19,249 bases of DNA from Phialocephala subalpina (Eukaryota > Ascomycota > Leotiomycetes > Helotiales > Mollisiaceae), in NCBI GenBank assembly GCA_900073065.1, contig FJOG01000021.1, positions 43,978 to 63,226 of the forward strand, written 5' to 3'. The notes beneath the pieces are model-generated. The model had not been told where the DNA came from and ran no database searches. It worked only from the letters and a program-made list of their open reading frames with translations. Both the position numbers and the translations under genes were made by a program. Positions 1-8,880 of the stretch are shown piece after piece; within the stretch, counting starts at the first letter, position 1, and the number at the start of each line of letters is the position of its first letter.

Positions 1-120
1 AAATCGAATCGAAAAAATATATAAAGTTTAAAAAACGCTATATAAATAACTTTATTTATTCTTTTTTTTACCGAAAAAACTTTTCTCGTACTCGAGTAAA
101 CTCACTTTAACTATTAATTC

Positions 121-333
121 TTATAGTATAACTTCAACCGTTAATTTTATTATTTCTAAAGTATTTTTTAAAACTCGTTTAATATTTATTTTAATATCTT
201 TAATCGAGACTATTACTCGTCCGTTTTCGATCGATTTAATAATAATATAACTTTTTTCTTTTAAATAAACTTTTAAAAACGTTATTATTTTTTTGTAAGT
301 TCTATAAATTAAATTAATTATTATATTATTCAC
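121..333 (-). pseudogene. Conserved antisense reading frame in the E3 leader
   Basis: Seventy open codons on the strand opposite to gag-pol, unrecognised by family. The product would be basic and Ile/Lys-rich. Its residues line up with an antisense frame in E2 (both have ENGRV followed by SI.DI and ERVLK/KRVLK) and more loosely with one in E1 (about 1950-2140). Upstream in the same frame both E2 and E3 have stops at matching places (one TAG and one TGA shortly before the first Met), so no intact long gene exists here. It may be a relic of an antisense gene, or chance openness of AT-rich sequence whose alignment simply reflects DNA homology. Confidence 0.35.
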
Positions 334-460
334 TCGATTTCAAATTAAATCTAAATACTAATCGAGGTTTTTATAGTTTATCGAATTATTTTAAATTTAT
401 TTTTATAATCTTTTTCGAGTACTTTATTAAATAAATCTTCTTTATTACTTTTTCGGACCG

Positions 461-513
461 TAATTTAATCGCAAATTTAATCGCAAATTTAATCGCAATT
501 TTAATCGTAACTT
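461..513. repeat. 12-bp tandem repeat in E3 leader
   Basis: About four imperfect copies of the unit TTTAATCGCAAA. The matching place in E2 (13355-13397 on +) has the same 12-bp periodicity with a less mutated unit. Read antisense, the unit gives alternating basic residues and leucines (LKLRL type). Confidence 0.75.
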
Positions 514-724
514 TAATTCGAGTATATTTAATTTGCAGCCCTGATTCTTTTATAGCCCTTTTATCAACTTCTTTAAACTTCTCGAGCTTTATTTATTAAT
601 TCACTTCTTTAATTCCTCCTTATTTAATCCTAAGAGAACTTTCGGGCCGTTTAAATAAAATATACTTTAATCGAACTTCCAATAATTAAACTTTTAACGA
701 TCGAACTTTTTATCTTTTTTTATC

Positions 725-729
725 GAAAC
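725..729. repeat. Target site duplication GAAAC, left copy (E1)
   Basis: GAAAC directly precedes the 5' LTR of E1 and is repeated at 16130-16134 directly after the 3' LTR. Five bases is the usual Copia integration footprint. Joining the flanks at this site restores the alignment with E2. Confidence 0.9.
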
Positions 730-831
730 TGTTAAAATAGGGCTTCCTCCAGTTCTCCACCTCCTGTATATAAGGGGGCTTTGCCCCCTCTCAAATAATA
801 TAGAAGATATGCTCATTTATATTTTCTAACA
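730..831 (+). repeat. 5' LTR of E1 (102 bp)
   Basis: It starts TGTTAAAATAGGG and ends ATTTTCTAACA, so its ends form the short inverted repeat usual for LTRs. By eye it differs from the 3' LTR (16028-16129) at 9 positions, all transitions. It is noticeably richer in G+C and keeps more CpA than the element body. Its second half resembles the E2 LTR (TATA box, hairpin, GCTCATTTATA, TTCTAACA). Confidence 0.93.
767..789 (+). promoter_or_regulatory. LTR TATA box and hairpin of E1
   Basis: TATATAAG at 767-774 is a good TATA box in the expected U3 position. It runs into a perfect 7-bp stem, AGGGGGC (773-779) with GCCCCCT (783-789), loop TTT. The E2 LTR has the same arrangement (ATATAAGG followed by a stem of different sequence), which supports a real role in the promoter or 5' RNA end. 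In the 3' LTR of E1 the loop-side arm has a G-to-A change. Confidence 0.6.
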
Positions 832-843
832 AATTATAAGCCC
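832..843 (+). other. Primer-binding site of E1 (initiator tRNA-Met anticodon arm)
   Basis: AATTATAAGCCC follows the LTR directly. It equals GGTTATGAGCCC, the complement of the anticodon arm of eukaryotic initiator tRNA-Met (GGGCTCATAACC), except for three G-to-A changes expected from RIP. Priming by a half-tRNA cut in the anticodon loop is known for Drosophila copia and yeast Ty5. A short CCCG/CGGG stem follows (841-863). Confidence 0.7.
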
Positions 844-2639
844 GGATTTCGCACGGGATAGCTTATTTTTGAGAATTATCTATTTAACAAACTTATTGCT
901 TATATTTCGAAGTTTTATTTACTTCTTATTATTTATTATTTATTCCTCGAACTTTCGATAAAATTTAGTAACTCGAATTAATTTTCTCCCGAATTAATCT
1001 TAGAAACTAACTAAGTTTTATTTACTTATAATAAGTATAACTAACCAAATTAAGATAGGAAACTATTATCCTTTGGACTTTTATTTCCCTTGAGAAGTCT
1101 AAGAGAATATAAAATACTTAAATAAGCTCAAATAATTCTAAATGCTCAAGAATTATCTCTTAAAATAATCTAAAATATATTTATTTTTACTATAACTCTA
1201 CTTGTAGTCTTTTCCCTTTATTTTAAGTCTAAGTTTTACATTGCTCTTAATACTCCGAGACGGTTCGAATATTTCTCTAATTTTACGGATATAAACTTTT
1301 TTATCTCTTAAATAAACTTATTTCTTATTTAAATAAGCAGATTATCTATTCGTTAAATCTAAAACGCTTTCGAGTATCTCTCGAGCTTTAAATTAAAAAG
1401 AAAGGAGTTGGTATTATCGTACCTTCCTAATAATTACTATTTTATAGTTCAAAGTTAATTTAATCTTACTTTGTAAATATAAATCCTTTTATCGATTAAA
1501 TAGTTTAATCGAGTTTTAAATAGAACTTTTTTTACCTTTATTTCCAAATATCCTTTTAAATAGAAATTATTATATTTTAGAATCTCAAGTAAACTCTTTT
1601 TGCTCTCGCTTATTCTTTATTATGCTTTGCTATTAGCTTAAAAGCTTTATAAGCTTTAGTAGTAACCTTTAGCAGCCAAGAAATATTTTTTATAATTATA
1701 AATATAACTCGAGATATTATAACGATTAAATACTAAAGATATATTAGCTTTACGTGCGATGCGAGATATCGAAAACGAGCGTAAACGGGCTTAGATCCAA
1801 ACTAAAGCAAATACTAAGAACTCGAGTAAATTAAATAAAAGAAGTGAAGTCTATAAAGAGGCAAATATAAAACCAATAAGGCGCTATATTTTGTAACTTT
1901 TTATTATACTTCTCACAAAAGAAATACTCCTCGAATTCGAGTAATTATAACCTCGATATCGTCTCGTTTAAAGAAATTTTAATTATTAGTTTTATTACTT
2001 CGAAAATATATTTTAAAATACGTTTAATACTTTTATTAATATCCTCGATAAAACTTATAATTCAAATTCATTTATTAGTAACTACGATAATATCTTTTCT
2101 CTTGTAAACGCTAATTTCCAAGAAAGTCACGTTTTTTCTCTAAACTCTATAAATATCTTCGGTTTTATAGTCTATAAACTACTCCCAAAAGTCGAAGTAA
2201 TTATATTTAACCTTCAAATTATACCCGACTCTTAAATATTTGCCAATTAAAGCCCTTTTTTCTTTTTATCGGATTCTTTATCCTTTTTATCCTTTTTATC
2301 CTTTTCTTAGAATCTTTTTCCTTTAACTAAAGAATTAACCGCTTAATTAATCGAGATTTCACCCCCAACGGTAAAAGAAATCCTAATGACTTTATCGATC
2401 GATTAAAGACTTCGCATTTACCGAGAATTCTAAGTAATTTACTTTCGAACTCGAACCCCTTCCTTAAAACAACGAATATACCCTTCGATCGAATATACTT
2501 TAATACTTATCTCATTTAATTTAAAAAATTAAATTATATTCGAAGAAATTAAAACCTCTATAAAAAGCTTCTCTTTTAACTCGATCTCGATTCTCGAAAA
2601 TAAAAGTAATTAATCCGACTTTTACCGCAAAATAAATAA
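844..2639 (+). other. Long leader of E1 between PBS and gag
   Basis: About 1.8 kb without a clear sense gene. The part at about 1930-2200 aligns with the leader of E2/E3 (13560-13800), so it belongs to the element and is not a foreign insert. A T-rich repeat of unit CCTTTTTAT (three copies) lies at about 2276-2306. On the - strand 1740-2300 reads as protein-like sequence broken by a few stops. A Lys/Arg/Glu-rich sense segment at about 1738-1860 (ALRAMRDIENERKRA) is unidentified. The true gag start could lie anywhere in the last few hundred bases. Confidence 0.55.
1940..2310 (-). pseudogene. Antisense protein-like frame in E1 leader, perhaps integrase C-terminus-like
   Basis: Reading the - strand gives, with two internal stops, LIGKYLRVGYN, then DYKTEDIYRV, then RKNVTFLEIS, then a part matching the antisense frame of E2/E3. 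The pattern 'G.L.GY ... YR(V/I)W ... .(D/N)VTFLE' resembles the end of Copia integrases, where the chain passes into the linker before RT. If so, part of the leader derives from an inverted pol fragment. The match is short and made by eye; chance remains possible. Confidence 0.3.
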
Positions 2640-3420
2640 ATTCCTTATTATAAGCAATTTAAATTGCATTATATAATAATTATTTAAACTATATTTAATT
2701 ACCGAACCCGAATTAAAAGCTAATTCTATTAATACCAATCGAAAAACATTTAAAAAAAATACGATAATTAGCTCTTACTTAAAGTAATATACGATAAATA
2801 AATACTAATTTAAAAAGAATAATAGTATCGAAATTATTCGATTATTAAGAATTAATGCGATTATAATAACTAAAAAAAAGTAAAGTCTTTTAATCGAGTC
2901 TATTTAATACTTAATACTTTCCGCTTTAAATAGTCTATTAAAACTAGAAAATTTATCGATTTTACTACTTGATTTTATGCTTTTATTTTAGTCGATACTA
3001 AGAATATTTCTAATTTCTCGAATTAATTCTCTTAAATTAATAACGAATTAAAAGATCTTTATAAATCGATTACCTTTATATTCGTCTAATTAATCTTACG
3101 TTTCCTTTAAAGCCTCGAGTTTATATATAAAATCTTTATCATTATATTCTAATAAATTTATAATCTTATCCAAATAGCCGAAAATCTTACGATCAATTAA
3201 AACACTATAATTTAAAAGGCCTTCGATAAAAAACAATAGTAAAGTTTATTTGCAACCAGTACTAATATTATCTTTATAGTAAATAGCTACTTATCGAAAG
3301 CTTAGGATTTCTACGATTACTATAAAAAGCCTTATTATACCAAAGCTAAATACTTCATTAAATATCCTTACTTTAAAAAGGATTTTAACGCTAAAAGAAG
3401 ATTACAAAGTAATAAGTAAA
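2640..3420 (+). pseudogene. gag: E1 gag remnant with degenerate CCHC zinc knuckle
   Basis: Gag is the capsid-like protein that packages element RNA. In the frame of the knuckle one reads, with Gln-to-stop changes, KVIYDK at about 2781, FNRVYLILNTF at about 2889, then NNELKDLYKSIT and the segment leading to the knuckle, the pattern of Copia-type gag (UBN2/Retrotran_gag). The knuckle is at 3312-3353, spacing C-x2-C-x4-H-x4-C, but all four ligands read Tyr (TAC, TAT, TAT, TAC), exactly what TGC/TGT and CAT become under RIP. A basic tail follows (KKDFNAKRR). The N-terminus is not resolved. Confidence 0.8.
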
Positions 3421-3653
3421 AAACTAATAGCGCAACGAAGTTATTCTCGAAGAAAACTATTAAATCTTCTATTAAATCTATATTATCCTTAGTTTCTACC
3501 GCAAAATCTATCGATATAAGTATTATTATAGTTTATAACTTCTAATTCTTAACTATTAATAGTAAATTAGCCGTTATATTTACTTCTTCCTTTACTTTTG
3601 CTTCTTTTCCTCTCGAGATTACTCTTTTTACTCCGTTTGACTTTCTTAAAGAC

Positions 3654-5035
3654 GATTAGATCGTTAATACCGACTACACTAATTACTTTACTTCTAATCA
3701 CTCTTAATTTATTAACTTTAAATAAAGCGACTTCGGAATATACGATAAAATAAAAAACAAATTAAATATAAAAGCATTAAAAATATATTAATCTTTATCC
3801 TTGGCCCAAACGATTAACTTATAATCCTTACCCTTTCTAATATTAAATATTATCTAACTATAAGATTATATAACTTTATTTTAATCTCTTAACTCTTTAA
3901 AAGTAAAAAGTTCTACTCGTGATTTAATAAGAATTTAATCTTTTAAATAGCTAGTAATCATAAAATCAATATTATTGCTTAATATAGTTTTTAGTTTCTC
4001 GATCGAATCGAATAACTCCTTTTATATCGGCTTACGGTAATCGCTACTCTAATAATTAAAACCTTAATTAAATGAAACTTTTACTTGTTTAAAATATTTA
4101 AAGCTTATACAATCGCCCAAAATAAACTTATCTAATATAATCGTATAAATTATTTTAGTACTTAAAGCCTCGATAAACTTCCCATTAATTTCACGGAGAA
4201 ATAAAAAGAGAATTTATATATTTACGATATTTACGTTATATGAAAAAGCAAAAAAAAACTATATAATTACTCTATTAAACCCGAAACACATCTAATAAAA
4301 CTAATTTACTCCGATATAATTAGTTTAATCCCAATCAAAAACTTCAATAAAAGTTAATACTTTATTATATTTATATACGATAAAACTAAAATAATTCTAA
4401 TATATCTTATTAAATCGAAAAACGAAATCACAGATTATTTTATTTATTTTAAAAAGCATTTCGAGCAATTAGACAAAAAAATAAATTATTAAACGATTTC
4501 GAGATAATAATAGCGAGGAATACGTAACTAATAAACTTTATAAAGTTTTTAAAGAAAGTAATATTAACTAAGAACCTACCGAACTTTACTTACTATAAAT
4601 AAACGATTTATTTAAACGGTTTAATTAAATAATTTAAAGGAAAATAATTCCCCTTATTAAAAGAATTAATTTTAATCTCAAATATTAATCGGAAATAATT
4701 AAATATACTTATTATCTTTACCTCTGATTTTATTACCTTAAAATCAAAATATTACTATTTTAATTTTAATATAATAAAGAACTTAACTATAATTATATTA
4801 AGACTTTCGACTTTATTATTTATTATTATAATTTTAATTAAAACAAAAAAAGTCGAAATATTATAACCCGAAGAGTTTTAATCGAATACAAAAGGAATTT
4901 TATTTATAGGATTATAAAGCCAAATAATCGCATCGCACGAGTATCCTTAATTAAAAAAGTCGAGTATTTCTTTTGGAATAAATTTGCCCCTAAAAATAAA
5001 TATAAATATAAATCTCGGTAGCTTATAGATTACTT
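3654..5035 (+). pseudogene. pol: E1 protease and integrase remnant
   Basis: Protease: 3654 onward reads D*IVNTDYTNY, matching the Copia WIVDSGCTNH motif; the active-site Asp is now Asn (AAT at 3666-3668). This is in the same frame as the gag knuckle, as for a single gag-pol frame. Integrase: YFIIFIYDKTK (from about 4355) lies in another frame, then RFRDNNSEEY (from 4494) returns to the knuckle frame; the change coincides with an A7 run at 4475-4481. The catalytic Glu of NGxxER is Lys (AAA, 4614-4616). The C-terminal part ends at about 5035. Cannot be functional. Confidence 0.85.
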
Positions 5036-5939
5036 TACTAATCTTATTAAACTAGCGGTTCCCACGTTAATTCCTACGTCAAAATATACGTCGAAGCTTA
5101 TTATAACTCCTTAAATACTAATCTTAATACTTTTATTTGATTTACTTAAAAAAAAAACGGTTAATAACAGAGAATTAATTCTTTTATTATATAAAACTAA
5201 TTATCTTATTATTACTTCTTTTTAATTATCTAAACCCAAATCCGCTCAAATTAATTTACTTATTTGCCCTATAATAATTTTTTACTCCTCCGAGAGTATT
5301 AATTACTCGCTCGATAATCTAAAATTAATAACCCTTAGTGTCCCGAGACTCTTAATCGATAATTATTAAGCTATTTTATTGCTTATAGTATCGTTTTACT
5401 TCTTAACGCTCAAAATCTCTTATTAATTTCGATAATAATACTTTTTAATCAAATAATCCGCTAAAGAGAAATCCTTTACTCGATTAAACCGTTAAACGCA
5501 AATACTTTTAGAACTCTACTTTCAACTTAGACTTTAAAAATAATATTAGCTCCGATAATCTCTATATTACACTTTCTTAACGAGCGAAAAACTAACCCTC
5601 GATTTCCCTTTCCTTCGATTAATTATTAAACTCTCTAAATCTAATCGAAAAAAAATATTATATACCTTTTAATATTACTAATAAATTCGAAAGAAAATAG
5701 TAATACTTATAGTACTTTTACTTGCGATAATAAATTCTTATTCCTTTTATAAAAAAAATTTAAACTTTAATATTAACCGTTTAATTATTCCTTTCGATTA
5801 TTTATATTTTTAATAAATCTCCGATTTTCTTAATTTTTTGGCTTTTATTTGCATCGAGTTTACTATTAACGTTTATAATCTCTTTTTCTTCTCGTTTTAT
5901 TTTATATCTTACGATAAGCATTTTTTACTATTTTTCCTT
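5036..5939 (+). other. E1 linker between integrase and RT
   Basis: About 900 bp at the place of the poorly conserved Copia linker. I see no recognisable motif and no usable frame. The matching place in E2 carries the 250-bp tandem duplication. Confidence 0.5.
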
Positions 5940-6847
5940 AGTTACGCGGATTCGAATAAACCCTTTAAACTTCGAATACTCGAGTAAACTATAAATTGTT
6001 TATAATAAAAATAATAAAAAACTATAATACGAAACGAATATATATTTTTACTAGAGAATAATATATAAATAAAAATGAAATATTTAAGCGACTATAAATT
6101 ACTTACTAAAAAATAAGTATTTAAAATTAAACGCAATACTATAAAAAAGATTTTATAATATAAAACTCGATGGGTTATCTATAATTTCGAGTAACGGGAA
6201 AATATTAACTTTCATAAAATCTTTGCGTTAATAGTAAAACTTATAAATTATAAGGCTATTTTTACTCTTATTATCGCTAATAATTAAAAAATCAAGTAAA
6301 TAGATATTAAAATAGCTTTTTTTTACAGAGAAATCGATATTAAAGTTTATATCGATTTATTTACCGAATACGAAGTTTCTAAAACTATTAAATTAAATAA
6401 AGCTTTATATAGCTTCAAATAATCGCCTCGCGTTTAATATAATACTTTTATTAATTTTTTCTCGAAATAAAGTTTTAAACTATTTAACGTTAATTCCTTA
6501 GTCTTTTACCGTAAAAGTATTATTATTATTATTTACGTTAATAATCTCTTTATAACCGATGATTTACGTGAAAATATTAATATTATTAAAAAGTCTTTTA
6601 ATTCTCGCTTTTATATATTTAATTTCGATTTATATTATTTTTACTTAAATATAAAGATTATTTAAGATTATTCTTATTATTCCCTTTACTTCTCGCAAAT
6701 AATTTACCTTCGCAAAATCCTCGAAAATAATAATATATTGATTTACTTTACCGTTAATACTCCGATAAAGCTAACGATTTGTTTACTCCCGGCCAAGGAA
6801 AACTATTAAGTATTTATTTTTCTTCGACGGGAATATTAATTTGTAAT
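5940..6847 (+). pseudogene. pol: E1 reverse transcriptase remnant, cut by E2
   Basis: RNA-dependent DNA polymerase of the Copia class. Segments in order: NEYIFLLENN, KLLTKK*VFKIKRN, TRWVIYNFE, KALYSFK*SPRV*YN (family: KALYGLKQSPRAWYN), then the active site YVNN at 6534-6545 in place of YVDD, both Asp codons changed to AAT. FNSRFYI and LYYFYLNIKI follow. Stops replace Gln and Trp. The frame is the same as the gag knuckle. E2 interrupts the gene shortly before the conserved IGSLMY-type segment, which continues at 15092. Confidence 0.93.
6843..6847. repeat. Target site duplication GTAAT, left copy (E2)
   Basis: GTAAT directly before the E2 LTR; the same five bases follow the other LTR at 15087-15091. 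Removing E2 and one copy restores a continuous RT-RNase H reading frame of E1. Confidence 0.92.
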
Positions 6848-6891
6848 TGTTAGAAGGTATAATAGAGCATTCATTGTGTGTTATTTTAAGG

Positions 6892-6915
6892 AAGGGAGCG
6901 GAGCTCCCTTATATG
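6892..6915 (-). promoter_or_regulatory. E2 LTR TATA-like box and adjoining hairpin
   Basis: Read on -, CATATAAG is followed by AAGGGAGC, loop TCC, GCTCCCTT: a perfect 8-bp stem. The same order (TATA box, then a G/C stem overlapping its end) is found in the E1 LTR although the stem sequence differs. This suggests a conserved structure at the 5' end of the transcript. In the 5' LTR (about 14990) one stem base is changed (GTTCCC). Confidence 0.55.
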
Positions 6916-6943
6916 CACCTGCATAATGTAGGAGGCTAGGAGG

Positions 6944-6964
6944 CACGTGGCCTAAGGCCACGTG
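6944..6964. other. Perfect inverted repeat with CACGTG cores in E2 LTR
   Basis: CACGTGGCC and GGCCACGTG separated by TAA, flanked by further complementary bases (AGGCT outside left, CCCAGCC outside right). Both LTR copies keep it unchanged. CACGTG is the E-box bound by fungal bHLH factors, so this may be a double protein site, an RNA hairpin, or both. Confidence 0.5.
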
Positions 6965-7004
6965 ACCCCAGCCTTGGGAGATGAGGTTAAACCTCATTCT
7001 AATA

Positions 7005-7016
7005 CTCCCACTTCAA
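7005..7016 (-). other. Polypurine tract of E2
   Basis: Read on -, GAAGTGGGAG lies directly before the 3' LTR, the place where plus-strand DNA synthesis is primed. Two further GGGAGCT-type purine runs occur upstream, at about 7022-7030 and 7051-7060. Confidence 0.7.
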
Positions 7017-7063
7017 CGAAAGCTCCCATAGACTAGATACAATGGAGATTAGCTCCCACATGC

Positions 7064-7252
7064 TCAGATTAAGGCCCCTTCGATAAACCACAGCCAAAAC
7101 CCGGTGGGAAAAAGGATCTGTGGAAGAATGGCGGCCGGAAAAAAGTAAGTCCGGCCCGAAGCCTCCCATCGAATAGAAATAAGGGGAAATACAATAAGGG
7201 TCCGAACAACTTCTATAATAAAGGAAAGAGGGCTATAAGTAGCTAAATACAA
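7064..7252 (-). CDS. Small hydrophobic ORF after pol in E2
   Basis: Sixty-two intact codons, about 95 bp after the pol stop and just before the 3' LTR, on the element's coding strand. I do not recognise a family. The product would have a hydrophobic N-terminal half (SFIIEVVRTLIVFPLI) and a Trp/Phe-rich end, FWLWFIEGALI. E1 shows the same end at 15886-15955: PAIFP, a stop for Gln, then FIEGGLI with stops for both Trp. This stretch is much richer in G+C than its surroundings. No obvious start context was seen. It could be a short membrane peptide or simply a conserved 3' cis-acting region that happens to be open. Confidence 0.4.
   Translation of the reverse strand: MYLATYSPLSFIIEVVRTLIVFPLISIRWEASGRTYFFPAAILPQILFPTGFWLWFIEGALI
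7068..7092 (-). promoter_or_regulatory. Conserved 3' block shared by E2 and E1
   Basis: On - this reads TGTGGTTTATCGAAGGGG and continues to a TTAAT end; 15931-15955 in E1 matches at 23 of 25 positions. Most other non-coding DNA of the two families is not alignable by eye, so this block is under unusual constraint or was exchanged recently. It overlaps the end of the 62-codon ORF. Confidence 0.5.
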
Positions 7253-7346
7253 TGTCTATTGGCCGGCAAAAAATCGATTAAAAAATAAAAACAAAAAGTA
7301 AAGACGGTAACCGAGATTTAATTTCCCTTCTAAATAAGGATATTCG

Positions 7347-8880
7347 TTACTCTACTTTTATAGCTTTCTTAAACACTTAGAACTTATCCCGGTATAGTGC
7401 TTTAATTAAACTATCCGCAATTTGCTCCGTAATCGGGATATATTTCAATTGTATATAGCCCTCGGCGACTTTTTCCTTTATAAAGTAATATTAAATGTCG
7501 ATATACTTCGAGCGGCCGTAGAATTGCGAGTTCTTAATTAGAGTAATAACTCCTTGATTGTCTCCGTAGATAATAGTCGCGTTAAGATCGAGGTTTAAAT
7601 CGAGATGAATTTGCTTAAGAAATTACTATAGTCAAATAGTTTCTTTAATGGCGTTAGTTTGATCGATATACTTAGTTTTACACGAGGAGAGGGAGATCGT
7701 AGGCTGGCGTTTAGACGATTAAAAGATGGCCGCGGAGCCGATATTAAAGACGTAATTAAAGGTCGATCGACGAGTATCGAAGTCTTTAGCCCAATTCGAG
7801 TCTATGTAATCGATTAGCGATTGAATCGAGCTTTAGAAGATAAAGCTTATTTCGAGCGTAAACTTAAGATACCGGAAGATGCGTTTAACGGCGGATATAT
7901 GAATCGAGAGAGGATTAAAAGTAAAACGATTAATTATCGAGATTACGTATATTAAATTAAGTCGAGTACTAAGTATAATATACATTAAAGAGCTTATTAC
8001 GGACTAGTACTCCCGTCGAAGATTAGTAGTTACTTAATAATAAGCGTCGGCGGGGATAAGGCGATTGGAAGTCTCTATTAGAATTTAAATCGAAGTGCAA
8101 TTAAATATCGAATAGTTTTTAAGAACCTTTCGAAAGTAGACTTTTTAAGAAATGCAAAGAGTGCGGTTTTAGCGGTCTCGAGTAATTTCTATATTAAAGT
8201 AAAAGTAATACGCGCCGAGGTCTAATATTTAAAAGCGATACTTAAAATAGTTTTTAAAGTCGTTAATATTAAATATAAATTCCTCGGCGATAAAAAGGTC
8301 GTCGACGTAAATAGTAATAATTATATTTTTTCGAACGAAGATTAAAAAATCCGCATTTAGCGATTAAAAGCCGAGTTCGATTAAAAAAAAGTTAAAGTAT
8401 TATATTAAACTCGAAGTAATTACTTGAGATTATAGAGTGCTTTATTAAGTCGAGTAGAGTTAAAAACGCTATAATCGATAAAAAAGTCGATATAAATCTC
8501 CTTTTCGATTTTATTGTAAAGGAAAGTAGTTTTAATATCTATTTGCTCGATTTTTTAATCGTAAGTAATAATAAGAGTAAAGATGGCTTTATAGTTTATA
8601 AGTTTAATTACGGAAGCAAAAGTCTCGTTAAAATCGAGGTCGTATTTTTATTTAAATCCTCGAACTATTTACTGTGCTTTATATTGCAAGATTTCTTTGT
8701 TAGCCCCTTTTTTAATTTTAAAGATTTACTTTTCAGTAAGAGACTCTTAATCGCAAGGGACATTTATAGCGGTTTAAATCCCGTTCTCAACTAAGGATTT
8801 ATACTCCTCTTAAATAATTGCTTTTTAATACTTTTATTATAGTGATTTTATAGCTTTTTAAAGATTTCGAGGTTTAAACG
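7347..8880 (-). pseudogene. pol: E2 reverse transcriptase and RNase H
   Basis: Copia RT starts near 8880 with EEYKSLVENGI, then QIDIKTTFLYNKIEKEIYID (from 8545), LNKALYNLK*, and an intact YVDDLFIAE (YVDD codons 8298-8309), then AYYFYFNIEI. RNase H follows: GDNQGVITLIKN, FYGRSKYIDIQYYF, TEQIADSLIKALYRDKF, ending KVE and TAA at 7347-7349. A one-base change in a run of eight A (on +, 8383-8390) shifts the frame between the first RT blocks and YVDD; nine would keep it. Several stops replace Gln/Trp. The best-preserved pol of the three elements, yet not translatable as a whole. Confidence 0.93.

Larger units (their letters stand above)
1..729 (+). mobile_element. E3: outermost Copia element, pre-gag part left of the E1 insertion
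   Basis: This stretch aligns, as reverse complement, with 13140-13867 of E2, so it is the pre-gag region of another copy of the E2 family, lying on the + strand. It begins inside the element (the 5' LTR is outside the window) and is cut at 729 by E1; it resumes after 16129. Almost every difference from E2 is C/T or G/A, and this copy is clearly the more AT-rich. No sense coding frame is usable. On the - strand 121-333 is an open frame of 70 codons which also reads, with similar residues, at the matching place in E2 (13545-13748 on +). A 12-bp repeat lies at about 461-513. Confidence 0.85.
6848..7004 (-). repeat. 3' LTR of E2 (157 bp)
   Basis: On + it starts TGTTAGAAGG and ends CATTCTAATA. 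By eye it differs from the other LTR (14930-15086) at 7 of 157 positions, all transitions, and each copy keeps bases that the other has lost. It contains three perfect inverted repeats: 6892-6899 with 6903-6910, 6944-6952 with 6956-6964, and 6981-6987 with 6991-6997. On the - strand the TATA-like CATATAAG (6908-6915) runs into the first stem. Confidence 0.93.

Noticed and set aside
1738..1860. Lys/Arg/Glu-rich segment ALRAMRDIENERKRA as a DNA-transposon transposase tail
   Set aside because: It vaguely recalls charged tails of fungal Pogo/Fot transposases, but no DDE core or terminal inverted repeats were seen, and the surrounding DNA belongs to E1.
6944..6964. Inverted repeat as an intrinsic terminator
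   Set aside because: Bacterial-type termination does not apply in a fungal nucleus and no T-run follows; treated as LTR structure.
8543..8794. Open frame of 83 codons on +
   Set aside because: It lies opposite recognisable RT coding sequence of E2 (EEYKSLVENG and neighbours); a shadow frame.
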